From Symsagittifera roscoffensis (taxonomy: Eukaryota; Xenacoelomorpha; Acoela; Convolutidae), in the NCBI RefSeq assembly GCF_963678635.1, contig NC_087065.1, positions 2,668,001 to 2,732,000 of the forward strand: a DNA stretch of 64,000 bases, written 5' to 3'. The notes below the pieces were generated by a model that saw only the letters and a list, made by a program, of their open reading frames with translations, ran no database searches and had not been told where the DNA came from. Shown in pieces: positions 1-11,240 of the stretch (positions are counted from its first letter, which is position 1; each line of letters opens with the position of its first letter). The translations under genes and the position numbers were made by a program.

Positions 1-2640
1 ATCAGAAAAGAGAAATGAACGCAAGTAAACATGAAAAAAAGGAAACATGAAAAAAAAACTTTCGAATTTCAAAAAAAAATGCCCTTTGAGCTATTTGAAT
101 TTCTGGAACAACTTATGATTGGCGCTTTTTCGATAACATGAACCCAATTTGAGAAAACTGTCGCGCCCTTTCCATGTTCGTATTTGGAGAGTGCTATTTA
201 TGTCATTTTCAGCAGATGAATTTCAATTGAACTCAAACAGTGCATATATACCTAAGTGCATCAATATTTTAAGACTTTTCCTGAAAAAAAAAATCAGCAA
301 GACCTATAGAGTTTTCACTACGTTCATTACTCAAAAATTCAAAAAGACTAAATCTATCAAATTGAATAGAGCTAGTTTTGAAACCAAAAAGAAGAAAGGA
401 AATAGAGTGTAAATCTCACATCGAACGAAAAATTACCAAGCGGTAACAAAACCAAAAACACCTTAGCATAAACCCTTTCAGCTGAAAAAAAAGTCAAGAC
501 TTATAAAAATTCATTAAATCCCCTCAATCACAAAACACACACACACACACACACACAAAACTTTTTCGCTCCTCGAACGACGCAATATAATGACACTAAG
601 CCGATATTATAACAGCCGAAACCTATCAAGCCGGAAAAGAAAAAACAAGAAATTTTAACAAATCGAGTTGGTTAAATTACAACCGACATAAGAAAATCGA
701 ATAAAGCAGATATTTAAAATCCCAACAGGCACAAAATATATCTGTAGCGGTAAATTGGTTGCTAAGAGGCTTCAAGGAAATGAGTCTAGATAAGAATTCC
801 GATGAACAAAGTTGTTTACAGGAAAAAAAGTCTATTACCCGATTGCAATAACCTTGTTTACCGCAAGGATAATTAAGTAAATGAGTAATATACAAAATAA
901 ATTTGCATGACTTACACTTGCATCATGTTATTTCTACTTTATTCGGACATATCAGCTCACCTCATCATTTTGATTCAATGATTTCTGAATTTTTGAAAAA
1001 CCAAATCGGAGTAAAACTCAGAAAGCTGCAATAGGCATGCCCAGTTCAGTTTAAATCAGAGTACTGTGCAATTATTTTTATAAGTCTGAGTGCCATTGAT
1101 GACTGGTTTGCGGCTCAACTTTAAATTGCTGAAGGATTGCACTCCACTCTACAAAGAAAAAACGTGAGAACATAAGAGAAAACAAAATCAAATTTTCTTT
1201 ACTTTGTCAGCTGCGTTACTTCACATTTTAATTTGACAAACAAAAACTAAATCTCGCAAAGATTTGTCTGTATGAAAATTGACTTTTCAAAACTATGAGC
1301 AAATTCTTAACACAGAAACATAGCGAGCAGAAAGTTGAAAATAGACAATGAGCTGAAAAAATCTGAGGAACGAATGGCCTTCAACTAGCCTGAAAAATAG
1401 GACAAAAACCACTACATTTTTATACGTTTTCTCAATGCCGAAAAAAATGGTCTATAAAAAATTTCGAAACTTAATTTTTACGCTTCCCGTGCCCTAACGC
1501 ATAACTTTTCGAATACTATTTTATCCTTCAAACGACAAACTATGACGCAGCAAAACAAATATAACATCACCCCACAACCATTTATATCTTAGAAACGTCA
1601 AAAACAAAAAACAGAAAAAATATTGAAAAAAATTAAGAGTTGAGAAAATAGAGTCGGTTTACAAACAAAAACATCCCTTCGAATTACGACTTAAAAGCAG
1701 ACAAGGTCAAAGACATTCAATCAGAACAGATTTCCCAACTGCTGCCACGAGTGTTTCAAGTGATTTTGTTTAATTAGTTGTCCACTTGATAAGTATAATT
1801 CGATTTGATATCGCTTATTAATCGCAAGCGTAAATTAGAAAAAAAAATCTTTCTTTTACATTGAATTTTGGGTAAAGGAACATTGAATTTTGGGTAAAAA
1901 ACTGCAAAAATGAAATTAAACATAACTAATATAACTTAAAAAATGCTGTAGTATTTAATTGTAAGTTCTCTCTCATTGGGTCATTCTTAAATTTCTTGTC
2001 AACTTGTCCGACACAGGCAAAACAAATCCAACCAAAACTGAGACGTTTTTGATTTTGTGGACACCAAATCACGGCTGAAAGGTCTTGAATATGAGACCAC
2101 ACTTGAAACTCAAGAAAAGGCATCCAAAAAAAATAAACTACTCAAACAAAAATCGGAACAAAAATCGCCATGAAAGCTCTTGGTCAGTTAACAATAATTC
2201 ATATTTGACATTTTGATAGGAGGAAATTTGTATTCAGATGTGTTTCAATTTTTTCTTTTTCTTTTCCACGCAAAACCAGTTCCAAAAAAATCATCGTGTA
2301 GGTTCGATTGATATATCATATTAAAGCTCTTTCAGTCGTGATTCAAAATACATTACAAAAATTTCGAGAAAAAGTCCGCTCGTTATATGAAACAATTTAA
2401 CTTTTAGGACGAAAACTGAGTTTACTACTTTTGCAGATAAATGTTAAATGTTGAAATTTTTGTTCTTTTTCTGTTGATTATCCGTCTTTTGCGTTGTTAG
2501 CATCATGCCTAGTTGAGTAAACTTCTACGCAATTGTATAGTTTTTAAACACACCACGCACTAAGAGCGACACTAAACTGAAAGAAAAAAATTACGTTTTT
2601 TTCATGAATTTGGTTGTTGTTCTTGTAGCTACATCGATAT
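1..2640. other. A+T-rich intergenic DNA, no gene recognised
   Basis: The stretch is rich in A and T homopolymers. The open frames in it are short, low in complexity and resemble no family I know. Apart from the dinucleotide run at 535-557 I see no RNA gene, LTR or coding exon. Further 3' exons of the kinesin could lie here, because that gene runs leftward, but I found no convincing one. Confidence 0.5.
535..557. repeat. (AC)n microsatellite
   Basis: An uninterrupted AC dinucleotide run lies in A-rich intergenic DNA. It is seen directly and has no coding context. Confidence 0.9.
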
Positions 2641-3270
2641 CTGCTCCAACTTCTGATTGAATTGGAGAGATCGATTATGTTTGAGAGACAGAGGTTAGGA
2701 ATTTTAGTTGTTTATCGTCCTGTCAAATCTATCACTGCAGTTCCACCGGGTCGATAGCGGCAAAACCGACTTAAAAGGGGAACCACCTGTTCCAGTGATA
2801 GCGTCTTAGTGCTGGTGTCGACATCCTCTCTTTCTCTCTCTTTCTCTCTGTATAGCACGCTAAAGAGGGAGGTTTGATATGGTGAAAATATGATCGTTCT
2901 AAAGGCCAGGTTTTTCGTCGTGCGGAGAACTGCGTGAAACTCCATGCCCGGTTTAAGCGGGCAGTTTGTAGTTAGCGGGAAGAACCGAGAAAAACTTCCG
3001 TTACATGAGGTTATATGTTAGGCTGCAGGTGTTCGGCAGCTTCTACGGGAGATAGGGTTTACCCGGCACTTAGAGAGATCTTCTGTGGTGTGGTTCTATG
3101 TAACAGCTTGGACAGAAGTCGGGTGACATTGTTGTTCAGTCTGTCATGATAACTATTTAAAAGATTCGTGTACCCAGATCTAAGTTGTGAGAGTGTACAT
3201 CTGGTTTTTCAGTCAAGTTTACTTTCGTTTGCTGGTTGATTCATGAATAAAGTCAGCACATTCTGTTATA
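2640..3270 (+). other. Compositionally distinct island, possible old solo LTR
   Basis: This island is more G+C-balanced than the DNA around it. On the plus strand it shows a TATTTAAAAG box near 3155 and an AATAAA signal at 3246-3251, an order and spacing reminiscent of an LTR (promoter, then polyadenylation signal). I could not find matching TG...CA ends or a target-site duplication. It contains a TC-rich microsatellite. It could equally be an unrelated repeat or an unrecognised host regulatory region. Confidence 0.25.
2824..2849. repeat. (TC)n-type microsatellite
   Basis: A TC/CT-rich simple tract with occasional TTT interruptions inside the 2640-3270 island. Confidence 0.8.
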
Positions 3271-3958
3271 CTTGTCTTATTGGTAAATCTTAAATTAAGA
3301 TCAACTTTATGTCAATCACGTTTTTTCGCATTATTTGCTCTTTTCACTATCACCAATTTCAGCAGACAATGGAATAAATACAATCAAAATTCAAACAATG
3401 CATTTATAAGTTTTTGGATAAACGGAGGTGACTTTTTGCAGCTTTTGAAGCCAAAAATACAAGCCTGAAAAATTAAAAACTCTGGTTTCACGGAAAAATA
3501 TCTAGTTCCCGATTATAAGACCCTTGCTATCGTAAAAGTAAAAAATTTTCTCGGAGACGACGTTCCGAGAAATTTCATGCAGTTAGAACCATGATTGAAA
3601 ATTCTTACATATAATAACTCACTCAATATTATGCCGCTTTTCTATAAGATACCTGGTGATGCTGGGAGAAAAAACACCTGAATCACGTTCCTTCCCCTCA
3701 GTGCGAGTTTTTCAAATAGCAGAAAAATTAAATAGATTCCAATGTAGCAAGAAATAAACAAGTTTAAGCAAGTTAATTCAAACTTTAGTGTTTGTTGTCT
3801 GGGTTGAATTCTCGAAGCCTATCGTGGATTTTCAACCGTTCTCAACAAAAAAATTTTCGATCACGTAGAATAGTTGATACGAAATTCAACACTAGTTTTC
3901 AGCTAATTCTGCCCTCTTAATCAACTGTAAAACAACTGATCACATCGTAGACTTCATG
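3271..3958. other. Intergenic or 3' flank of the kinesin gene, nothing recognised
   Basis: A+T-rich sequence downstream (in the minus sense) of the last recognised kinesin exon. I see no coding exon, RNA gene or clear minus-strand AATAAA in it. It may contain the kinesin 3' UTR. Confidence 0.4.
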
Positions 3959-4285
3959 TTAATGTCGGGTGGGGGAGATGGGTATATTGGGGGGACCCAA
4001 TTGTTCTTCGCATACAACACTGACCTTGCTGGGTGACCTGCAGATTAGAGTCTCCACGTCTTTGAACTCCACCTGTGACCCCCCACCAATGGTCGGAATA
4101 ATGTCCCCCTTGTACAGCCTAGTCTCCACTTCGCCTTCGGTGTCCACCTCTTGATGCTGTAACATATAATTGCTCTGGTGTCGCATGTCTTTCTGAGTTG
4201 GCGCTGCATTCACTACTCGCTTGTGTTTCAAACTAGCCTTGAAAACGGTCCCTGTTTTAACCATGTCAGCGTCCTTGTGCTCGAC
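3959..4285 (-). CDS. KIF23: KIF23/MKLP1-type kinesin-6, C-terminal exon
   Basis: This exon encodes the conserved tail of MKLP1-type kinesins. The stretch NYMLQHQEVDTEGEVETRL, the following KGDI, a GGG and an E-F-K-D-V-E-T-L motif match in order the C-terminal block of vertebrate KIF23. The exon starts after a TTTAG acceptor (AG at 4287-4286). The first codons read V-E-H-K, which continues the ...RSRSAQRW end of the upstream exon in phase 0, as in the vertebrate R-W-V-D-H-K sequence. The frame ends at TAA (3959-3961), giving 108 residues. A possible donor (AAG followed by GTCAGT) at 4025/4024 could instead lead to a further exon with the usual basic RRSS tail. The sequence after that donor is not conserved, so the last 21 residues are doubtful. 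Confidence 0.82.
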   Translation of the reverse strand, partial: VEHKDADMVKTGTVFKASLKHKRVVNAAPTQKDMRHQSNYMLQHQEVDTEGEVETRLYKGDIIPTIGGGSQVEFKDVETLICRSPSKVSVVCEEQLGPPNIPISPTRH

Positions 4286-7005
4286 CTAAACGCAAACACT
4301 AATGAATCCTAATAAAAAACTGCGTTTAACTTTTGCAGCTACGAGCATTTTTTGAGCTTAAAACTGGATTGACAGCGCAATCTATTTCACCGAGGCGAAG
4401 CGGAGCTTCGCATCACTTGCGATACAACACAATCATAAGCAAGGAAAAAATGAAAAATGTTGAAAAAAAAACTAGGTGAACCAAAAATTTACTTGGTGAA
4501 CCAAAAAAGCCCAGCTATAGCTGAATATAAGTGATTGATATTTTTTTGAATTAGTTATACTGATGCGGTATGAAATGTGTCCCATCAAAAAGTGAAAATT
4601 TTAGATTTGGGAATTTTCTCACAGGCATAAGAATTCTCTTACAAAAAAGGTAGCCACTTCTGCAGGAAAAATTCACGCAACCACTTCTTTCCATTGAACT
4701 TTTCTTCTCAGATTTGACAGGGTAGTTTTTAAGAAAATTCAAAAAGTTTTTAAAAAACGGTGAAGTTCAAACACTAGACTTTCCGAAATCCAAAACTTTT
4801 TTCTGCTAAAAGCAATTTATGGCCGGTAAAAAAGACAAGACTCCTAAAATTGTGTTTCTAGATTGAACAGTGATAATTGGCACGATAAATTTCGAGTAAA
4901 TTCCAAAACTTCCAAAAAACGGCCGAAGTTTCAAAACTTTTGCCTGTTTAAAGGTCAAAACATTTTTTCAAAATAACTTGTCCTTTGAAATTACAATGGT
5001 AAGCTTCCAACATCCTGTTGTATCGATTAAACCTATAATAACAGATTTGGCATGATAGTGATCGAGAAAAGTCCAAAAAACGGTCAACAAATGAGATAGT
5101 TGACATTTCCGAAAATCATAGCTTTGTTTCAAAAAATTTGCGCGTGGCCGCTTATGCAGAAGAGCTTCTCCCAGACTGCAAATTCGATTGAACCCAAAAA
5201 CCCAGGTTTGGCAGAGAAAATTCAAAAAATTTCGAAAACGGTAAAAACAGTATCCGAGGGCACTAAATTATTGTGTCGAAAAAATTTGGCCTAGTCGCCT
5301 GAGCGAAAGAGCTTCCCACAACCAGTTCTTTGGATTGAACCCACTTCTCAGATATGGGAGGGTACTTTTCGGTAATAAAAAATCGTTAAAAAATGCTCAA
5401 AAAATGACTTTTCCGACGACGGTAACTTATAGAGTTAAAAAATTTGTGAGTGGTCGCTTATCCAGAAGGAATTCGCCCGAACTGCATTTTCGATTGAACC
5501 CAGGTTTGGCAGGGTATTTCTCGAGAACAGTCAAAAAAATTCAAAAACCGGTCAAGAAAACAAAATTTTGATTTTCTGAGTGCCATTATTTTTTGTATGA
5601 AAAAATTTTGCGCGTAGTCGCGCTTGCAAACGATCTTTCCACTACCCCTTCTTTAGTTGAATCTACAATATCAGATATGGGAATGTATTTTTCGACAAAA
5701 TTCATTAAAATTAGAAAAAACGCTCACAAAATCAGCAAATTGACTTTTCCGAGGATGAAAACTTTTTGTGTAAAAAATTTGTGAGTGACCGCTAATGCAA
5801 ACTACCTGTGATCTCCACTGAATCCACAAACTCAGGTTTGGGAGTTTAGTTTTTTGGAACAGTCAAAACAACTAAAAAACGCTCAAAAAAAAAGAAAAAC
5901 TTCACAATTCCGAGGGCCATAACTTTAAGTGTAAAAAAAGTTTGGACGTAGCCGCATATGCAGAGGAGCCTTCCAAATCCTCTGTATTCATTGAAACAAA
6001 ATTCCCAAATTTTTTTAGTCCCAGATATGCAGACACATAAGGATTTTCGTTTTTTGAAAATCGGTGTACGGATTTTTGTGAAAAACTATTTTTTTGCAAA
6101 AATGATAAAACTTTCCAAAGCGTCTCAAAAAAAATTTTAAAAAACCAATCCCAAACATTTTCATAATACCTTTTTTATGAAACAGGAACTCTAGGCTAGG
6201 CCCTTATTCCAAGCAAGGCATCTGAAATTCATATAAGAAACTGAACAGTTTTGAAAAGCGGAAACAATGCCGCCAATCATTCAGCAGACACCAGTTGGAC
6301 CGAAGGTGATTCAATTGTAGGTTGATTCAATTGATTTTGTCAAACAAGTTGTTAACCCGAAAAAAATTCTACTAATCGCGACCATAAAAAATACAGACGA
6401 GGCAGAGTTTCGCACTATTTGCGATACAACTGAAACGTAGAAAATGAGCCGGAGCTACTAATTCGGAAAACAATCTACATTCAAAATACTATATCTACAA
6501 ATTCATCCAACTTTCTCGATTGATGTTCAAGTTGAGGAAATCATTCCAAGAAATTCAATTGACAGCATTAAATTACTAGCCAGAAAAAATTATCGAGCGC
6601 AACCTAATTTTTGGGTAAACCATCGTTGAACCGACAACAAAATTACCATAAAATAATTAGAGCTATGAAGTTTACAACGTGAAAATCCCCCCACCTTCTG
6701 AAACACCAAAAAGGCATAAAACGCAACAAAACTATTCAAAAAGATGCGATGAGAAAGAAATTATACAAACTTAGAGGTCGCAAATTTGCAGTTACATAAG
6801 CAATCAAAACAGTCCGTAATTAAACTTCTCCGAGAAAAAATCATTTCATAAAAAAAGCCCTGACCAGCATCGAACCTATTATCTTAGTCTTCCCATGCAT
6901 GGAAGTTCCCTCCTCACTAAACAGCCCACATTTGTATTTATGCTCGCAAACCTAAAAACTGTCGAAAATTTCATTTTGAAAAAAAAATACACATCAACTT
7001 CCTAC
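4286..7005 (-). other. Kinesin intron, about 2.7 kb
   Basis: The 5' splice site is G-G followed by GTAGGAAG, directly after the TGG codon at 7008-7006. The 3' splice site is GCGTTTAG at 4286. Reading through the donor gives only V-G-S and a stop, while joining to 4285 restores the conserved C-terminal domain in frame. The intron is A+T-rich and contains a degenerate tandem satellite (about 4560-6130). Confidence 0.8.
4560..6130. repeat. Degenerate tandem satellite, unit about 146-171 bp
   Basis: A recurring pattern of (a)n-TTTG-cgcgtgGTCGCttatgcaga, then a C-rich patch, CGATTGAACCC, a CAGGTTTGGCAGGG-like segment, and an AAAAAACGGTCAA spacer is seen at least six times, with the GTCGC/GCCGC core near 5148, 5294, 5454, 5618, 5789 and 5951. 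More decayed copies extend leftward to about 4600. Units differ by many substitutions and small indels. The array lies wholly inside the kinesin intron. Confidence 0.7.
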
Positions 7006-9255
7006 CCATCTTTGAGCAGACCTCGACCTCCTTTGCTTCATTCGAAAGGGCTTCGAGGAAGACTGAGCACCTCTTCCGTCACTAGTCCCAGTCGAGGCCT
7101 TCGAAGCCACCACTGGAGTCTTGCTGGACCCGCCTGACGATGATGGAATCACAACATCTTCTGTTTCAATTTCATCGTCTTTATCGCATACAGATATAGG
7201 CCTTCGTCTCGCACTCATAGGCGCACTACCAGTTCCCTTATTTGTACCTCCAGGGGTCTTAGGTTCGATGCTGACCGGCTCCGGAACTGTAAACATATCT
7301 CGCAAACCCTCGACAGCAAAAATCTCTCCATTCGTGTTTATTTGCTGCTGAATATTTTTCCACTTGGCATTTTCCATTTCCCATTTTATCCGCCATGATG
7401 AGTTACAGTCTTTCAGTTGTTTAGCCAAATCGTTTTGATACATTTCTCGCTCAAACTTGAGCTTGTTTTTCAGCTCACGAATAATCCTAGCACTACTCGA
7501 TGCTTCTTTATCTGCTGAACTTTCCTTTTCTGACAATTCTTGCTTCATATCGCGCAACTCGGCTTCTGAGCGCATCAGTTTTTTCTCGAAACTTCTGATT
7601 CGATTTTCCAAGTTAGCAACTTGCTTCGACTTAGCAGCCAATTTCTCTTCATATTCTCGTACAGCATTCTCCTTTTGTTCACTCTCTTGGATCCCTTGAT
7701 TCAGTAAGTCCAGACACTCACTGTAACCAGCCTCATAGTAGCTCCAATACTCTGTCTTTAGAGCATCAACCTCAGTTAGATGTTCGGTTAGTATCGAGAA
7801 AAACTTGTCGTGGTCCTTCGGGTCGGGCAAATCGTCAAATGGGAAGTTAGGAAAAGATCGAGTGCAACGTCTTTTGGCGTCCGAACTACCAGTTCCTGAC
7901 AACTTCATCATCGAACTCTCGAATATCTTGTTTGCTCGTTTCTTTAATTTTTCGCGTTTATTATCATCAACGCACGGAATCTCCACTTCACGACAAGACT
8001 CGGCGAAGTTCAAAACATGAAGATTTTCGTCGTATTCGTTCACATGTGGATTCACACAGCAAATCATTCTTACTAAACCATTACCCTCGAAGTAACTTCG
8101 GAACAAATGAGTCAGTTTACTGTCCCTGTAAGGCACGATTCGCGTGCACGTTTTATCCTTTTGATTCTCTCTCAGTGCATCGATACAGTTCTTCAAAACC
8201 ATCAAACTCGAGTTTATATTCTTTGCCTCAATCAATCTGTTGCCAGTTGCTTTTGTTCTAACTAACCGTTCGCTTCCAGCTAGATCTACAAGACATAATT
8301 GGCTGACTAAAAGACAATTGCGATCGTTGATTGGTTCGTTGTCTTTCTCAACCGGCGCTTGGACAACTCGTATCTTGAAAATCGAGTGGCTTCTGCTCGA
8401 CTCTCGATTCAAAGCAGTATCTGCGAATCTTCGCCTATGTTGACCTTTGTTCAGCCAGTAGAAAGCTTCGTCTACATTTTCAACTTCAACCTCATTTGCC
8501 CCTTGCACAAACATCACTCTATTAGAATCTTCCCGAATCGTTTTTGATTTCCTCTCGCCTGTGATTGTATTCTCAAAGCCGTCGTCGAGTAAATCAAAAA
8601 CATAGTTGTTGTAAATCTCGAGGTAGCTCACAAAAATGGCGTATACATTTTCATCATCGACCTCCGGGATCTTTCGCACGTCGCTCACTCGATGTCGGAA
8701 CTCCTGCTTCGCCTTGGACCCCGAGGACCCTTTAGTCGCACTCGGGTCTCCCTTCAGACCTCTCTCCAAATTACGATGTCTCTCAATAATCGCGTCTGCT
8801 TCACTTTGAACATCAAATCCATTCAACTTATCAGGTTTGAAGACTCCTTTGTGAGCCAAATAGTTCCCCACACTGTTAAATAGAACATCGATAGACCTTG
8901 GCAAGATCCCAATGTCGCTTGGTTTGCCGTTCATAGTGTACGTTTTTCCGGAACTAGTGACTCCGTAGGTCATAAGCAGAGAGCTTTTCCCTCTAAGAAG
9001 AGAGGTTATGAGGTTGTACGCTATATCGTCGAAAATTTCTCTCTGAGTCACATCTTGGTCGAAGACAAACGAGAAATTAAATGTCGATTCCTTGATAGCA
9101 TTGTTTCCCTTCGCTTGCGCACGTTGCTCTGGTTCCCGCAGCAACACTTGCTGTTCATTTTGTACTGTTATGCAGCTTTCTTCGTCGTCATCAATTGGTC
9201 TAACGCGACAGTAAACACCAACGGCATCTGTAGCTCCAAGTTTTGCATGCTTCAT
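7006..9255 (-). CDS. KIF23: KIF23/MKLP1-type kinesin-6, motor and coiled-coil exon
   Basis: This is a plus-end-directed microtubule motor of the kinesin-6 family. By homology it is the motor subunit of centralspindlin, needed at the central spindle for cytokinesis. The start is the ATG at 9255 (MKHAKLGATDAVGVYCRVRP), just before the first motor strand. The P-loop is GVTSSGKT (about residues 98-105), switch I NRESSRSHS (283-291) and switch II LVDLAGSE (322-329). The long insert between motor strands 4 and 5 is typical of kinesin-6. A neck follows, then coiled coil with heptads from roughly residue 520 to 640. A basic RMKQRRSRSAQRW ends the exon. The exon gives 750 codons and with the C-terminal exon 858 residues, close to the vertebrate length. 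In the P-loop the usual GQTGSGKT is GVTSSGKT; kinesin-6 members also have V at the second position. Confidence 0.93.
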
Positions 9256-9621
9256 TTTGTTTCCGGGTGGAAATGAAAACAATGATCTGAAATAAAACTT
9301 AACATAGTAGTCATTTATTTTCAATCAATTCCTCAGTATAAATTCATTGACTTTAACTCACATTCAAAATTTTTATCCATTTGAAATTTTATGAATGAAA
9401 ACTATTTGAAATTTCAATTCATCAAAATTTTGAATATAAATAAAATATTTGTTTTACAATTTGGAAAGGATAGAAAGTAATATCTATAAGTCTATTTACA
9501 AGCTTTACAAAAACTCGTCTACGCAGCCATTTACATTCTAATATTATGCAATTATCTATTCGCAAAAATCTAAAACAAATCTACAAGCTCAATTTCTCAG
9601 TCATGCAAACTCAACTACTAA
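9256..9621 (-). promoter_or_regulatory. Transporter-kinesin spacer with poly(A) signal and splice acceptor
   Basis: On the minus strand an AATAAA (9319-9314) lies 26 bp upstream of TTTTATTTCAG (AG at 9288-9287). The kinesin ATG follows after a 31-nt leader. The short spacer between two co-directional genes, with a poly(A) signal followed at once by an acceptor, resembles the intercistronic region of an operon resolved by trans-splicing. It is also compatible with an ordinary 5' UTR intron whose donor lies further upstream. The rest of the spacer is A+T-rich without other signals. Confidence 0.5.
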
Positions 9622-11154
9622 CTAAATTTTGGGTATGAAATATTTCAGGATGAATGCCCCCGATGCTCCTAGAACAAGTCCGACGAAGTATGAAAACGTC
9701 ATAATATTTCCCACAATCTCTCGGTCAGATGCCGTGGACACAGTTTGCGGAGCCATAATCATGGGTGCTGAGCCGTAATAGCCATTAGTGAACCCTAGTA
9801 TTACTGTCAATGCCAGCGGTAGTTTTACGTTATTGAAAAACGGATCCTCTTGCGGGTAAACACATAGTAAGAAAAGCGGTACAATTAGAAACCTCACTAA
9901 GCTGCCGTGTAAAATTAACCTTGGATTCGCACGTCGTGGGTCGATGCAACCTGAAAGGATTTTTCCAAGCAAGTCGAAGCAATTGAAACACGTGACCATG
10001 CTAACTGGAATCCAAGAAACATCAACCCCTTCGTGTTGCAGATATTCCAGGTCGTCTCCTGTTGCCTTCACTTCCGTTTCGAATCCAGGGAAAAGTAACA
10101 GCGTGCATAAATAGGCACTACTTATCGCACACATATGCACCCAAAGCTCTTTGTAGCGAATTATGTCCATTCTCTTTTGAAACCCCTTTTTAAAATTTGG
10201 GCAAAAATTTCCTCGCGATTTAACCTCCTCCTCTATCAATTGCTCCACGTCATTCGAAAGAGCCCCGAATCCCATGGAAGCACTGGGCACTGTTCCTTCA
10301 ATTACTCGTCGAACAACTTGCGATTCGGTCTTCGAATCCGAACTGTCATTGGAATTAAGTTCTGCCTCGTGCCTCGAATTGACTGTATCGTTACTATCAG
10401 TTCTTCCTTTTCTACTCGAGTGGTACCTGCACGAAACATCTCCAGTATAGAAACGACTGAAACTTGTACGTTTGACGTACTGGTGCAAAAACGAGCAGAA
10501 AATCAAAAGAAGGCATGACAGCACAAAAAATATCAACGTGTTCATCTCAAGATCAGGTCCGTAAAATTTCGTCACGATTCTGTTTAAGCTTACTAAGACT
10601 CCCGACAGACTTTCGCCAACCATTACTGCCTGAACATATCGCGGCGGCAACATTCCACTGTAACCATAGAAGCTGCTTTGCTGGATCGAACAGCCAATTC
10701 CTGACACTGCGCACGCAATGACCAAGCTAGCCAGCGAAACCGCTTTATTAGAGAAAGCATTCCACCATAGATGCACTACTGATACATAAATCAGAGGTCC
10801 AAGTGACAGAACATATCCGATTACAATCCTCGTGTGCGTCGAAATTACCTTGACGAGTAAATTAGTCAGTAAAACTGAGAAAAACGAGACTATAATATAC
10901 ACAAATGAGATCAGAAACTCAACCGGATAGTCTGGAAACTCTCCGTGCCAGTAGTCCACACATGTAACAAAGCTGTTATATGGCATCAAGTATCCAGATC
11001 CAACTACCACAAGGCATATGTACACAACATTGAAGCGATCTGCAGGCTGCACCAACTCAAGACTAAGCGTTCCACTGTCAATTTCATCTTGAGCATTGTC
11101 CTCGCCTACCTCTGGATCTTCAACCGCAGCTTGCTGGTGCTCTTCTTCTGCCAT
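9622..11154 (-). CDS. SLC29A4: Equilibrative nucleoside transporter family, ENT4/PMAT-like
   Basis: A polytopic plasma-membrane carrier of the SLC29 family. ENT4/PMAT members carry organic cations, monoamines and adenosine. The 510-residue protein is close to the human length of about 530. It has an acidic N-terminus, LMPYNSFVTCVDYW in the first membrane segment, the diagnostic GCSIQQSSFYGYSGMLPPRY block, GESLSG with the following SRI-like LNRI, a hydrophilic loop rich in S, D and E between segments 6 and 7, then FPGFE, LLCVYPQEDP and GFTNGYYGSAPMIMAP. About eleven hydrophobic segments can be counted. The start is the ATG at 11154 (MAEEEHQQ). The frame stays open a little upstream, but only from a TTG. 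No intron is needed. The ENT4 class is the best match because its GML(P)-R-Y and YNSF motifs are ENT4-like; substrate specificity is not shown. Confidence 0.88.
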   Translation of the reverse strand: MAEEEHQQAAVEDPEVGEDNAQDEIDSGTLSLELVQPADRFNVVYICLVVVGSGYLMPYNSFVTCVDYWHGEFPDYPVEFLISFVYIIVSFFSVLLTNLLVKVISTHTRIVIGYVLSLGPLIYVSVVHLWWNAFSNKAVSLASLVIACAVSGIGCSIQQSSFYGYSGMLPPRYVQAVMVGESLSGVLVSLNRIVTKFYGPDLEMNTLIFFVLSCLLLIFCSFLHQYVKRTSFSRFYTGDVSCRYHSSRKGRTDSNDTVNSRHEAELNSNDSSDSKTESQVVRRVIEGTVPSASMGFGALSNDVEQLIEEEVKSRGNFCPNFKKGFQKRMDIIRYKELWVHMCAISSAYLCTLLLFPGFETEVKATGDDLEYLQHEGVDVSWIPVSMVTCFNCFDLLGKILSGCIDPRRANPRLILHGSLVRFLIVPLFLLCVYPQEDPFFNNVKLPLALTVILGFTNGYYGSAPMIMAPQTVSTASDREIVGNIMTFSYFVGLVLGASGAFILKYFIPKI

Positions 11155-11240
11155 CAAAGAGAGCTCTTTTATACCATATTTCAACAGCTAGTCCTTTTTC
11201 AATTCATTCCATAGATGCAAAATTTAAGATCTCTGAAACG
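11155..11240 (-). promoter_or_regulatory. Transporter 5' leader with splice acceptor and tiny upstream ORF
   Basis: A CGTTTCAG acceptor (AG at 11234-11233) lies about 80 nt upstream of the transporter ATG, again fitting trans-splicing or a 5' UTR intron. The leader contains the minimal upstream ORF ATG GAA TGA. The poly-pyrimidine tract is short, so the call is tentative. Confidence 0.35.

Noticed and set aside
149-412. 87-codon plus-strand frame in the left flank
   Set aside because: Lysine-rich translation of A-rich DNA without any family resemblance or gene context.
5100-6140. Several 60-80-codon frames within the kinesin intron
   Set aside because: They arise from the tandem satellite and share no conserved frame.
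6994-9324. Kinesin as an intronless retrocopy
   Set aside because: A good donor at 7005 and the conserved tail beyond a 2.7 kb intron show an ordinary spliced gene.
9256-9324. Upstream extension of the kinesin frame to 9324
   Set aside because: It starts at TTG, crosses a TTTTATTTCAG acceptor and matches no kinesin N-terminus; the ATG at 9255 is preferred.
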